From NCBI RefSeq assembly GCF_042682045.1, contig NZ_JBHUGS010000001.1:248001-312000 (forward strand): a DNA stretch of 64,000 nt, written 5' to 3'. Source of the DNA: Sphingomonas_R arantia (lineage in GTDB: Bacteria; Pseudomonadota; Alphaproteobacteria; Sphingomonadales; Sphingomonadaceae). Both the position numbers and the translations under genes were made by a program. Numbering within the stretch: position 1 is the stretch's first letter; every line of letters begins with the position of its first letter. This document shows positions 57,592 through 64,000 of the stretch, in pieces. The notes below the pieces were generated by a model, which worked only from the letters and a program-made list of their open reading frames with translations, ran no database searches and had not been told where the DNA came from.

Positions 57592-59802
57592 ATGAGCTCG
57601 ACTGTCGAGCCCATTCTTCCGGGCGAAGATCCGGGTGTTCCGCTTAAGGAATCGGTGCAGCCGGAGCCTAAGGCGGACCCGACGCGGGCCGATTGGGAGC
57701 GCGCCGCCGCCAAGGAGGTGAAGGGGCGCGATCTCGACTGGCGGACGCCGGAGGGGATCGTGGTGAAGCCACTTTATACCGCCGAGGACGTCGTGGGAAT
57801 CGAGCCCGGGTTGCCGGGGTTCGCGCCGTTTACGCGTGGGGTGCGGGCGTCGATGTATGCGGGGCGGCCGTGGACGATCCGGCAATATGCGGGGTTCTCG
57901 ACCGCGGAAGCGTCCAACGCCTTTTACCGCCGCAACCTGGCGGCGGGGCAGAAGGGGTTGTCGGTCGCGTTCGATCTGGCGACGCATCGCGGCTATGACA
58001 GCGATCATCCGCGCGTCACCGGGGACGTCGGCAAGGCGGGTGTGGCGATCGATACGATCGACGATATGAAGATCCTGTTCGACGGCATCCCGCTCGACAA
58101 GATGTCGGTCAGCATGACGATGAACGGCGCGGTGATCCCGATCCTGGCGTTCTTCATCGTGGCGGGCGAGGAGCAGGGCGTGCCGCAGCACCTGCTCGAC
58201 GGGACGATCCAGAACGACATCCTGAAGGAGTTCATGGTCCGCAACACGTATATCTATCCGCCCGAACCGAGCATGCGGATCATCGCGGACATCATCGGAT
58301 ACACGTCGGCGCACATGCCGAAGTTCAACAGCATCTCGATCTCCGGCTATCACATGCAGGAAGCCGGGGCGACGCAGGTGCAGGAGCTGGCGTTCACGAT
58401 CGCCGACGGGATGGAATATGCGCGCGCCGCCATCGCGCGCGGGCAAGACATCGATGCGTTTGCGGGCCGGCTGTCGTTCTTCTTCGCGATCGGCATGAAC
58501 TTCTTCATGGAGGTGTCGAAGCTGCGTGCCGCGCGGACGCTGTGGTACCGCGTGATGACCGAGCTGGGCGCGAAGGACGAGCGGTCCAAGATGCTGCGCA
58601 CGCATTGCCAGACGAGCGGCGTGTCGCTGACCGAGCAGGACCCGTACAACAATGTGATCCGCACGACCGTGGAGGCGATGGCGGCCGCGTTCGGGGGGAC
58701 GCAGTCGCTCCACACCAACGCGCTGGACGAGGCGATCGCGCTGCCGACCGATTTCTCCGCGCGGATTGCGCGCAATACGCAGATCGTGCTGCAGGAGGAG
58801 ACCGGGATCACGAAGGTCGTCGATCCACTGGGCGGCTCCTATTATGTCGAGGCGCTGACCAAGCAGCTGCACGACGAGGCGTGGGCGATCATCGAGGAGG
58901 TCGAGGCGCTGGGCGGCATGACCAAGGCGGTCGCGAGCGGCATGCCCAAGCGGCGGATCGAGGAGGCGGCGGCCGGTTTCGCCGCGCGCGTCGACCGCGG
59001 CGAGGCGGTGATCGTCGGTGTGAACAAATATACGCTGCCCGATCAGGACCCGATCGACATCCTGGACGTCGACAATGTCGCGGTGCGCGAGGCGCAGGTG
59101 GCGCGGATCGCGCGCGTGAAGGCCGGGCGTGACGAGGCGGCTTGTGCGGCGACCTTGGCGGCGTTGACCGAGGGGGCGGGTGGCGACGCGAATCTGCTCG
59201 CGCTGGCGGTCGATTGCGCGCGGGCGCGGGCGACGCTGGGCGAGATTTCGGCGGCGATGGAGACGGTGTTCGGGCGGTACGGAACGCAGCCGACGCCGGT
59301 GTCGGGCATCTATGGCGGCGCATATGATGGCGACGCGGCGTGGGACGGGTTGAAGGACGGCGTGTCGTCGATCGCGCGGCGCAAGGGGCGGAGCCCAAGG
59401 ATGCTGGTCGCCAAGATGGGGCAGGACGGGCATGACCGCGGTGCGAACCTGGTGTCGTCCGCGTTCGGCGACCTGGGGTTCGAGATCGTCGCCGGGCCGC
59501 TGTTCCAGACACCGCGCGAGGCGGCCGAGTTGGCGATCGCGCGCGACGTGGACGTGGTGGGCGCATCGAGCCTGGCGGCCGGGCACAAGACGCTGATCCC
59601 CGAGCTGATCGGCCACCTGCGCGAGGCGGGGCGGAGCGACATCAAGGTGATCGCGGGCGGAGTGATCCCGGCGCAGGATTATCAGATCCTGCGCGATGCG
59701 GGGGTGCAGGGGATCTTCGGGCCGGGTACCAACCTGGTGGACGCAGCATCGCAGGTGTTGCAGTTGCTGGGGCACAATGTGCCGCCGGTGGGTGTGGAGT
59801 GA
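57592..59802 (+). CDS. scpA: Methylmalonyl-CoA mutase (B12-dependent)
   Basis: The 736-residue enzyme has a TIM-barrel substrate domain (GQKGLSVAFDLATHRGYDSDHPRV, SMTMNGAVIPILAFF) and a C-terminal cobalamin domain with the DxHxxG motif (Asp612, His614, Gly617 in QDGHDRGA). It rearranges methylmalonyl-CoA to succinyl-CoA with adenosylcobalamin. Its length is that of the single-chain, homodimer form. No chaperone gene (meaB) is in the window. The ribosome site comes from a family E repeat ending 4 bases before the ATG. Its stop overlaps the bioB GTG. Confidence 0.95.
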   Translation: MSSTVEPILPGEDPGVPLKESVQPEPKADPTRADWERAAAKEVKGRDLDWRTPEGIVVKPLYTAEDVVGIEPGLPGFAPFTRGVRASMYAGRPWTIRQYAGFSTAEASNAFYRRNLAAGQKGLSVAFDLATHRGYDSDHPRVTGDVGKAGVAIDTIDDMKILFDGIPLDKMSVSMTMNGAVIPILAFFIVAGEEQGVPQHLLDGTIQNDILKEFMVRNTYIYPPEPSMRIIADIIGYTSAHMPKFNSISISGYHMQEAGATQVQELAFTIADGMEYARAAIARGQDIDAFAGRLSFFFAIGMNFFMEVSKLRAARTLWYRVMTELGAKDERSKMLRTHCQTSGVSLTEQDPYNNVIRTTVEAMAAAFGGTQSLHTNALDEAIALPTDFSARIARNTQIVLQEETGITKVVDPLGGSYYVEALTKQLHDEAWAIIEEVEALGGMTKAVASGMPKRRIEEAAAGFAARVDRGEAVIVGVNKYTLPDQDPIDILDVDNVAVREAQVARIARVKAGRDEAACAATLAALTEGAGGDANLLALAVDCARARATLGEISAAMETVFGRYGTQPTPVSGIYGGAYDGDAAWDGLKDGVSSIARRKGRSPRMLVAKMGQDGHDRGANLVSSAFGDLGFEIVAGPLFQTPREAAELAIARDVDVVGASSLAAGHKTLIPELIGHLREAGRSDIKVIAGGVIPAQDYQILRDAGVQGIFGPGTNLVDAASQVLQLLGHNVPPVGVE

Positions 59803-60905
59803 GTGACGTGATGGACAGTCTTTTGAAGGTGCTTAACCCCTTTACGAAGGACGAGCCGGAGGCGGGGACTGCCTCGGCGACCGGTATTTCGGCTGTAGGG
59901 AGCCCCCACCCCCCGGCCCCCTCCCCTGAACGGGAGGGGGAGCAGAAGCAGGTCAGCCACGCGGAGATCGCGGCGTTGTTCGATCTGCCGTTCATGGATT
60001 TGATGTTCCAAGCGCAGCAGGTGCATCGGGCGCATCATGACGCGAACCGGGTGCAGCTTTCGACGCTGCTTTCGATCAAGACCGGGGGTTGTGCGGAGAA
60101 TTGCGGTTATTGTTCGCAGTCGGCTTCGTTCGAGACGGGGCTGAAGGCGTCCAAGCTGATGGATCACGACGCGGTGGTGGCGTCGGCGCGCGAGGCGAAG
60201 GCGGCGGGGTCCGAGCGGTTCTGCATGGGGGCCGCGTGGCGGAGCCCGAAGGAGCGCGACATGCCGGCGCTGACCGCAATGGTGGCGGAAGTGAAGGCGC
60301 TGGGGCTGGAGACGTGCATGACGCTGGGCATGCTCGACCGGAGCCAAGCGGAGCGGCTGGCGGACGCGGGGCTCGATTACTACAACCATAATCTCGACAG
60401 CGGGCCGGAGTTCTACGGCGAGGTCGTGACGACGCGGACCTATGGCGACCGGCTCGATACGCTGGAGAATGTCCGCGCATCGGGCATGGCGGTGTGCTGC
60501 GGCGGCATCCTGGGGATGGGCGAGAGCCGCGCGGACCGGGTCGATTTCCTGCATGCGCTGGCGACGTTGCCGAAGCACCCGGAAAGCGTGCCGCTGAACG
60601 CGCTGGTGCCGATCGCGGGGACGCCGATCGGCGACCGGATGATCGCGGGCGGCGAAACGCGGATCGACGATATCGAATTCGTCCGCACGGTGGCGGTGGC
60701 GCGCATCCTGATGCCGACGTCGAGCGTGCGGTTGTCCGCCGGGCGGGAGAGCATGAGCCAGGCGTGTCAGGCGCTGTGTTTCCTGGCGGGCGCGAACTCG
60801 ATCTTCACGGGTGACCGGTTGCTGACGACGGGCAATGCCGGCGGCGATGCGGACGGCGCGCTGTTCGCCGCGCTGGGGCTGAGCCCGATGGGCGCGGTGT
60901 CGTGA
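59799..60905 (+). CDS. bioB: Biotin synthase with a repeat-derived N-terminal extension
   Basis: The 368-residue radical SAM enzyme has the CxxxCxxC cluster motif (Cys98, Cys102, Cys105 in GGCAENCGYCSQ) and BioB hallmarks (FDLPFMDLMFQAQQVHRAHH, YNHNLDSGPEFYG). It inserts sulfur into dethiobiotin. About 52 residues precede the conserved core; residues 34-50 (SPHPPAPSPEREGEQ region) are read from a family E repeat. No ATG or GTG exists between the repeat and the core, so the repeat must be translated. The GTG at 59799 overlaps the mutase stop; ATG 59811 is an alternative. Placement here fits supply of biotin to PccA. Confidence 0.93.
   Translation: MSDVMDSLLKVLNPFTKDEPEAGTASATGISAVGSPHPPAPSPEREGEQKQVSHAEIAALFDLPFMDLMFQAQQVHRAHHDANRVQLSTLLSIKTGGCAENCGYCSQSASFETGLKASKLMDHDAVVASAREAKAAGSERFCMGAAWRSPKERDMPALTAMVAEVKALGLETCMTLGMLDRSQAERLADAGLDYYNHNLDSGPEFYGEVVTTRTYGDRLDTLENVRASGMAVCCGGILGMGESRADRVDFLHALATLPKHPESVPLNALVPIAGTPIGDRMIAGGETRIDDIEFVRTVAVARILMPTSSVRLSAGRESMSQACQALCFLAGANSIFTGDRLLTTGNAGGDADGALFAALGLSPMGAVS
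59902..59942 (+). repeat. Family E repeat translated inside bioB
   Basis: AGCCCCCACCCCCCGGCCCC followed by CTCCCCTGAACGGGAGGGGG matches the right half of family E copies (for example around 57555-57588). It lies in frame within codons of BioB and encodes PHPPAPSPEREGE. Confidence 0.85.
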
Positions 60906-61459
60906 TCGCTGTCTCGGTCGCGTTGCTGATCGCGCAGGGCGGCGTGCCGGGTGCGGAGACGTTGCGGGCGCATCCGCCAGTGGTCTCCGCGCCCGCCAGT
61001 ACGCCGGTTGCGCCAGTTCGGGTCGCGATCGATCCGGGGGCGGCAGTGACGCTGTTCAAGACATTGTGCCTGCCGAACCTGACGGATGCCGATGCATTTG
61101 CGGCGGCGGTGGCGGCGTCGGACCTGAAGTTCGCGAGCGTGCCGCGACGCGATACGGGGCCGGGGCAGACGTGGCGGGCAGACCGCGCGCTGGTGACCTA
61201 CGGCCAGGCGCGTGACGGGGCGATGCGCTGCACCGTGCTGGGCCGCGCGGCGGCGAGCGTCGATCATCTGAACCTGTCGGCTCGCGTGGCGGAGGCGCTC
61301 GTGCTCAAGACCGGGCGGACGCGGTCGGGCAAGGGACAGCCGGTGACCGACTGGTCGGCGGCCGGGCCCGACGGGCGCGCGGTGCGGATTTCGGCGGGAA
61401 CGCGCAATGCGGCGGATGGCGGGACCGATATCCGGTTGTCGGCGGCGTTGGCGAAGTAG
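60902..61459 (+). CDS. Unknown exported protein between bioB and pccA
   Basis: The 185-residue protein starts with a hydrophobic, signal-like stretch (MIAVSVALLIAQGGVPGAE, about residues 1-19) and has two cysteines (LFKTLCLPNL and AMRCTVLG) that could form a disulfide. It contains short beta-like segments but no family I recognise. The GTG at 60902 overlaps the bioB stop (GTGA), and a family A repeat follows before pccA. Export and operon membership are supported; a role in propionate use is only suggested by position. Confidence 0.6.
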   Translation: MIAVSVALLIAQGGVPGAETLRAHPPVVSAPASTPVAPVRVAIDPGAAVTLFKTLCLPNLTDADAFAAAVAASDLKFASVPRRDTGPGQTWRADRALVTYGQARDGAMRCTVLGRAAASVDHLNLSARVAEALVLKTGRTRSGKGQPVTDWSAAGPDGRAVRISAGTRNAADGGTDIRLSAALAK

Positions 61460-61472
61460 CGAAGCGGTGACC

Positions 61473-61538
61473 GTTCCCCGGCGCAGGCGGGGGCCTGGAC
61501 GCCACCGTTTCACCTAGGCCCCGGCCTGCGCCGGGGCA
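61473..61538. repeat. Palindromic repeat, family A (copy 3)
   Basis: GTTCCCCGGCGCAGGCGGGG is mirrored by CCCCGGCCTGCGCCGGGG, with CTAG inside the right arm. It lies between the unknown gene and pccA, 29 bases before the pccA start. Confidence 0.85.
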
Positions 61539-61566
61539 CATATAGAGCCCTCAGGAGAGGACCAGC

Positions 61567-63537
61567 ATGTTCGAGAAGATCCTGATCGCCAATCGCGGCG
61601 AGATCGCGTGCCGGGTGATCCGCACGGCGCGCGCGATGGGTATCGCGACGGTGGCGGTCTATTCCGATGCGGATGCGCGCAGTCCGCATGTCCTGATGGC
61701 GGACCAGTCGGTGCGGCTGGGACCACCGCCGGCGTCGGACAGCTATCTGCTTGCCGACGCGATCCTGCTCGCGGCCAAAGAGACCGGCGCGCAGGCGGTG
61801 CATCCGGGATACGGGTTCCTGTCGGAGCGGGAGTCGTTCGCGCGACTGCTGGCCGAGAACGACATCGCGTTCATCGGGCCGCCGCCGGGGGCGATCGCGG
61901 CGATGGGCGACAAGATCGAATCGAAAAAGCTGGCGCGTGCGGCGGGCGTGTCGGTGGTGCCGGGCTTCATCGGCGAGATCCGCGATACCGATCATGCGGT
62001 CGAGATCGCCGGCGGCATCGGTTACCCGGTGATGATGAAGGCGTCGGCCGGCGGCGGCGGCAAGGGGATGCGGCTGGCGTGGAGCGAGCGTGACGTGCGC
62101 GAGGGGTTCGACGCGACGAAGCGCGAGGGGCTGGCGAGTTTCGGCGACGACCGGGTGTTCATCGAGAAGTTCGTCGAGAGCCCGCGCCATATCGAGATCC
62201 AGCTGCTCGGCGACCAGCATGGCAACCTCGTCTATCTGGGCGAGCGTGAATGTTCGGTGCAGCGGCGCCACCAGAAAGTGGTCGAGGAAGCGCCGTCGCC
62301 GTTCGTGACGCCCGAGATGCGCCGCGCGATGGGCGAACAGGCCGTCGAACTGGCGCGCGCGGTCGGCTATTTCAGCGCGGGGACGGTCGAGTTCATCGCG
62401 GGGGCGGACCGCAGTTTCTATTTCCTCGAAATGAATACGCGGTTGCAGGTGGAGCATCCCGTCACCGAATATGTGACGGGACTGGACCTGGTCGAACAGA
62501 TGATCCGGGTGGCGGCGGGGGAGCGGCTGAGTTTCGGGCAGGACGATGTGCGGCTGGACGGCTGGGCGGTGGAGACGCGGGTCTATGCCGAAGATCCGTA
62601 TCGCGGGTTCCTGCCCTCGACCGGGCGGCTGGTGCGCTATCGCCCGCCGGCGGTGTCCGCCGATGTGCGCGTGGACGACGGGGTGGTCGAGGGGTCGGAC
62701 ATTTCGATGTTCTACGACCCCATGATCGCCAAGCTGATCACGCACGGGCCGGACCGTATCGCGGCGATCGATGCGCAGGTGGCGGCGCTCGATCGGTTCG
62801 AGATCGACGGGATCGGGCACAATGTCGATTTCCTGTCCGCGCTGATGCAGCATCCGCGGTTCCGGTCGGGCGAGATCACGACGGGGTTCATCGCGGAGGA
62901 ATATCCCGACGGGTTCGGAGGCGCGCCGGCCGATACGGCGCTGGTCACGCGGCTGGCTGCGGTGGCGGGGCTGATCGCGAGCGCGGATGCTGCGCGTGCC
63001 GGTCGGATCAGCGGGCAGTTGAACGGTGGCCCGGACGAGGTCTCCGCCTGGGTCGCGACGATCGACGGCGTGGCGCACGACGTGGCGATCGAGGGCGAGC
63101 AGGTGACGGTGGACGGCACCGCGCTGGTGGTCGATGCGCCTTATGTGTCCGGGCAGCGACTGGTGGAGGCGACGATCGACGGGGAGCCGCTGGCGATCCG
63201 CGTGGTGCGCAAAGGGACGCAGTGGCGGTTCACGACGCGCGGCGCGAGCCACCGGGTGAGCGTGCTGCGGCCGGAGATCGCGGCGCTGTCGTGGCACATG
63301 ATCGAGAAGGTGCCGCCGGACCTGAGCCGGTTCCTGCTGTGCCCGATGCCGGGCCTCATCACCGCGGTGCATGTGGCGGCGGGCGACCGGGTCGAGGCGG
63401 GTCAGCCGCTGGCGGTGGTCGAGGCGATGAAGATGGAGAACATCCTACGCGCGGAGAAGGCCGGGACCGTGGCGCGTGTGGATGCGGAACCGGGCGACAG
63501 CCTGGCGGTCGACGCGGTGATCATGGAATTCGAATAA
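61567..63537 (+). CDS. pccA: Propionyl-CoA carboxylase alpha subunit (biotin carboxylase and carrier)
   Basis: The 656-residue protein has an N-terminal biotin carboxylase with ATP-grasp motifs (MMKASAGGGGKGMRL, EKFVESPRHIEIQ, ERECSVQRRHQKVVEEAPSP, FLEMNTRLQVEHPVTEYVTGLDLV), a BT-type linker and a C-terminal biotin carrier with Lys622 in EAMKMEN. It charges biotin with bicarbonate using ATP and passes it to PccB. Length is that of the alphaproteobacterial propionyl-CoA carboxylase alpha chain. AGGAG lies before the ATG. It is the last gene of the pcc locus and is followed by a strong hairpin. Confidence 0.95.
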   Translation: MFEKILIANRGEIACRVIRTARAMGIATVAVYSDADARSPHVLMADQSVRLGPPPASDSYLLADAILLAAKETGAQAVHPGYGFLSERESFARLLAENDIAFIGPPPGAIAAMGDKIESKKLARAAGVSVVPGFIGEIRDTDHAVEIAGGIGYPVMMKASAGGGGKGMRLAWSERDVREGFDATKREGLASFGDDRVFIEKFVESPRHIEIQLLGDQHGNLVYLGERECSVQRRHQKVVEEAPSPFVTPEMRRAMGEQAVELARAVGYFSAGTVEFIAGADRSFYFLEMNTRLQVEHPVTEYVTGLDLVEQMIRVAAGERLSFGQDDVRLDGWAVETRVYAEDPYRGFLPSTGRLVRYRPPAVSADVRVDDGVVEGSDISMFYDPMIAKLITHGPDRIAAIDAQVAALDRFEIDGIGHNVDFLSALMQHPRFRSGEITTGFIAEEYPDGFGGAPADTALVTRLAAVAGLIASADAARAGRISGQLNGGPDEVSAWVATIDGVAHDVAIEGEQVTVDGTALVVDAPYVSGQRLVEATIDGEPLAIRVVRKGTQWRFTTRGASHRVSVLRPEIAALSWHMIEKVPPDLSRFLLCPMPGLITAVHVAAGDRVEAGQPLAVVEAMKMENILRAEKAGTVARVDAEPGDSLAVDAVIMEFE

Positions 63538-63540
63538 GGG

Positions 63541-63575
63541 TTCGCGGCGTCCCGGACCAGCCGGGACGCCGCGAA
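63541..63575. terminator. Hairpin terminator between pccA and csbD-like genes
   Basis: TTCGCGGCGTCCCGG (63541-63555) pairs perfectly with CCGGGACGCCGCGAA (63561-63575) around a five-base loop. It lies four bases after the pccA stop and between convergent genes, without a T-run. Confidence 0.75.
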
Positions 63576-63586
63576 ATCAGCCGGTC

Positions 63587-63871
63587 TTAGCGACCGCGCA
63601 GCGTGTTGAGCAGAGCGATGCCGACGACGCCGACCAGTGCGGCCGTCGCGAACGGGCGCTGCTTGGCAAAGCCCTTCGCCTTGTCGGCGAGCGGTGCGAC
63701 ATTCCCGGAGATCGCATCACGTGCGGCGCCGACGCCCTGCTGGACCTTGCCGGTCACCTGGTCGGCCACGCCGCTGGACTGAAGCGAGCGGTCGCCGGTC
63801 AGGTCGCCTGCGGCTTCCTTGAACTTGCCGCCGATTTCGTTGCCGTCGCCCTTGAGAGTCGTGATGCTCAT
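63587..63871 (-). CDS. CsbD-family stress protein
   Basis: The 94-residue protein has the CsbD pattern (GDGNEIGGKFKEAAGDLTGDRSLQSSG, then DQVTGKVQQGVGAARDAI), often found in proteins induced by general stress, and a C-terminal hydrophobic segment (about 70-92, FATAALVGVVGIALLN) that would anchor it in the membrane. The function of CsbD is unknown. Its start overlaps the stop of the gene at 63868 onward (ATGA), so the two are co-expressed. A terminator hairpin lies just beyond its stop. Confidence 0.85.
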   Translation of the reverse strand: MSITTLKGDGNEIGGKFKEAAGDLTGDRSLQSSGVADQVTGKVQQGVGAARDAISGNVAPLADKAKGFAKQRPFATAALVGVVGIALLNTLRGR

Positions 63872-63999
63872 GAGAATGTCCTTTCGTCTGTCGGCTCCGT
63901 GATGGGAGCATGGACTGTCGCAACGTCCGAATCGCGTTCGGTTTCCAATTTCATTTCGGTCATGGCAAGATCGGCAGCCAGCCGGGCCGCGGCGGCGGG
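63868..63999 (-). CDS. C-terminal end of an unknown gene (partial)
   Basis: On the minus strand, a frame open to the window edge ends in TGA overlapping the csbD ATG by four bases. The visible 43 residues (starting PAAAARLAADLAMTEMKLE and ending PTDERTFS) are charged and helical in the first half. Overlap with csbD and codon composition support a real gene. In related genomes CsbD is often next to phage-holin-like or DUF3618 membrane proteins, but too little is visible to choose. Confidence 0.5.
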   Translation of the reverse strand, partial: PAAAARLAADLAMTEMKLETERDSDVATVHAPITEPTDERTFS

Positions 64000-64000
64000 T

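Noticed and set aside
61510..63372. Long open frame on the minus strand opposite pccA (620 residues)
   Set aside because: Antisense shadow of pccA with His/Arg-rich composition and no motif. The same applies to 57466-59775 opposite the mutase and 46018-47727 opposite feoB.
1..64000. CRISPR arrays, tRNA or rRNA genes, insertion sequences, prophage
   Set aside because: Repeats here are palindromes at irregular distances rather than spaced direct repeats; no tRNA-like cloverleaf, transposase, integrase or phage structural gene was noticed.

Overview
The window is chromosomal DNA from a high-GC alphaproteobacterium, most likely a sphingomonad (Sphingomonas or a close relative). This rests on gene content and style: a class I lysyl-tRNA synthetase, a COQ9-family protein, a hisC-tyrA pair like the one known in Zymomonas, a PrpR/ScfR-type regulator beside propionyl-CoA carboxylase, frequent GTG starts with 4-nt gene overlaps, and many short palindromic repeats between genes. 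No rRNA or tRNA gene, transposase, integrase, phage gene or CRISPR array was seen, so this looks like core genome. All product names come from reading translated motifs; no database search was run.

Layout. 0-2.4 kb: partial SDR oxidoreductase, DCC/DUF393 protein, renalase-like flavoprotein, metallophosphoesterase. 2.4-9.1 kb: a tightly coupled run of cell-wall hydrolase, ATP-grasp ligase, LLM flavin monooxygenase, MetN-MetI-MetQ transporter and FAH-family hydrolase; this is the best candidate here for an uncharacterised pathway. 9.1-16.8 kb: tyrA-hisC, metX-metW and pheS-pheT. 17.1-24.2 kb: CHAP protein, pdeM-like phosphoesterase, SixA-like phosphatase overlapping a DinG-type helicase, membrane protein, lysK. 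24.3-33 kb: secreted and envelope proteins (DUF885 peptidase, two RcnB-like proteins, FKBP isomerase, two related small basic proteins), an orphan 2Fe-2S subunit, a crotonase, rpsU and rpmI-rplT. 33-43.7 kb: AsmA-like protein, hisN-like phosphatase, prs, nadE-gltX, then ribD-ribE-ribH and a cupredoxin-like protein. 43.7-52.7 kb: Old Yellow Enzyme, COQ9, feoAB behind a Fur box, ssb, M28 peptidase, SGNH-like protein, LacI regulator. 52.9-63.5 kb: a propionyl-CoA/methylmalonyl-CoA locus (PrpR-like regulator, pccB, epimerase, crotonase, methylmalonyl-CoA mutase, bioB, unknown, pccA). The window ends with a CsbD protein and the tail of another gene.

How parts work together. In the last locus PccA and PccB carboxylate propionyl-CoA, the epimerase and the B12-dependent mutase convert the product to succinyl-CoA, and BioB supplies the biotin that PccA needs. 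The divergent regulator faces two copies of a spaced palindrome (GCAA-N2-TTGC) upstream of pccB. feoAB is predicted to be iron-repressed.

A striking theme is repeats. At least five families of palindromic elements recur through the window. Most lie between genes, but some are read as protein: one forms part of the N-terminal extension of BioB, one forms the last dozen residues of a metallophosphoesterase, and one provides the ribosome-binding site of methylmalonyl-CoA mutase. PheS also carries a low-complexity insert that may have a similar origin.
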